Source of the DNA: Pedobacter cryotolerans
GTDB lineage: Bacteria > Bacteroidota > Bacteroidia > Sphingobacteriales > Sphingobacteriaceae
DNA length: 64,000 bases
Direction: 5' to 3'
Assembly: GCF_005116475.1 (NCBI RefSeq)
Contig: NZ_SWBO01000007.1
Location: forward strand, 1-64,000
Of this stretch, positions 64,000 through 64,000 are shown in pieces; the stretch's first letter is position 1, and every line of letters starts with the position of its first letter. Below the pieces are notes generated by a model. That model was not told the origin of the DNA. It did no database searches and was given only the letters and a program-made list of their open reading frames with translations. The position numbers and the translations under genes are program-made.

Positions 64000-64000
64000 C

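Overview
The window reads as chromosomal DNA of a Bacteroidota bacterium, most like a member of the Sphingobacteriaceae (Pedobacter or a close relative). This is inferred from low GC content, Bacteroidota-type gene families (type IX secretion type-B sorting domain, BatA-type aerotolerance protein, DUF4199, DUF2520, bacterial GH3, DUF6671), a TAnnTTTG-type -7 promoter element, and the general absence of strong Shine-Dalgarno sites. No rRNA, tRNA, CRISPR array or prophage was recognised.

Layout. 1-300: right end of an IS21-family element (istB tail plus terminal repeats). 677-5050 (minus): a type I secretion operon (ABC transporter, HlyD-type adaptor, TolC-type channel) in which the ABC and HlyD genes carry frameshifts and a stop. 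6000-11523 (minus): a compact eight-gene operon running isocitrate dehydrogenase, CutA-like protein, 54-aa membrane peptide, 91-aa protein, DUF6671 protein, Sua5, a beta-carbonic-anhydrase-like protein without the usual active-site residues, and an SbtA-type bicarbonate permease. A CbbR-like LysR gene is divergent to it, and a lipoprotein beta-carbonic anhydrase lies just beyond. Most of these products make, use or move CO2 or bicarbonate. 12.6-16 kb is a decaying accessory stretch (IS1595 relic, broken GNAT and XRE genes).

16-31 kb: orphan histidine kinase, hscB, rseP, dxr, a GH3 enzyme, a zeta-toxin-like kinase with a small partner, two glycosyltransferases, DUF4199, a dihydroorotase homologue without metal ligands, and a BatA-like protein. 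31-36 kb: three L,D-transpeptidases. 36.4-44.6 kb: the complete his operon (hisG-D-C-B-H-A-F-IE) behind a histidine-rich leader peptide. It is invaded by GC-rich palindromic repeats that are translated in frame. Two 108-bp copies supply the stop region of one gene and the start codon of the next, and hisF is fused to a DUF559 endonuclease-like domain that sits between two direct copies of the repeat.

44.7-64 kb is mostly housekeeping: WD40 protein, YceH (premature stop), GxxExxY protein, NlpC/P60 peptidase, UspA, a ferredoxin divergent from a LuxC-type acyl-CoA reductase, a T9SS cargo protein, ftsE, grpE-dnaJ behind a sigma54-like promoter, a NatAB-like exporter, Ppx/GppA, Maf, a Spy-like protein, a KdsC-like phosphatase, IscX, a [2Fe-2S] ferredoxin, a DUF2520 protein and the 3' end of a CcmF/CcsA-type cytochrome c biogenesis gene.

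The two most interesting systems are the bicarbonate-themed operon and the palindromic repeat/DUF559 invasion of the his operon. All family calls come from reading motifs by eye; no database search was run.
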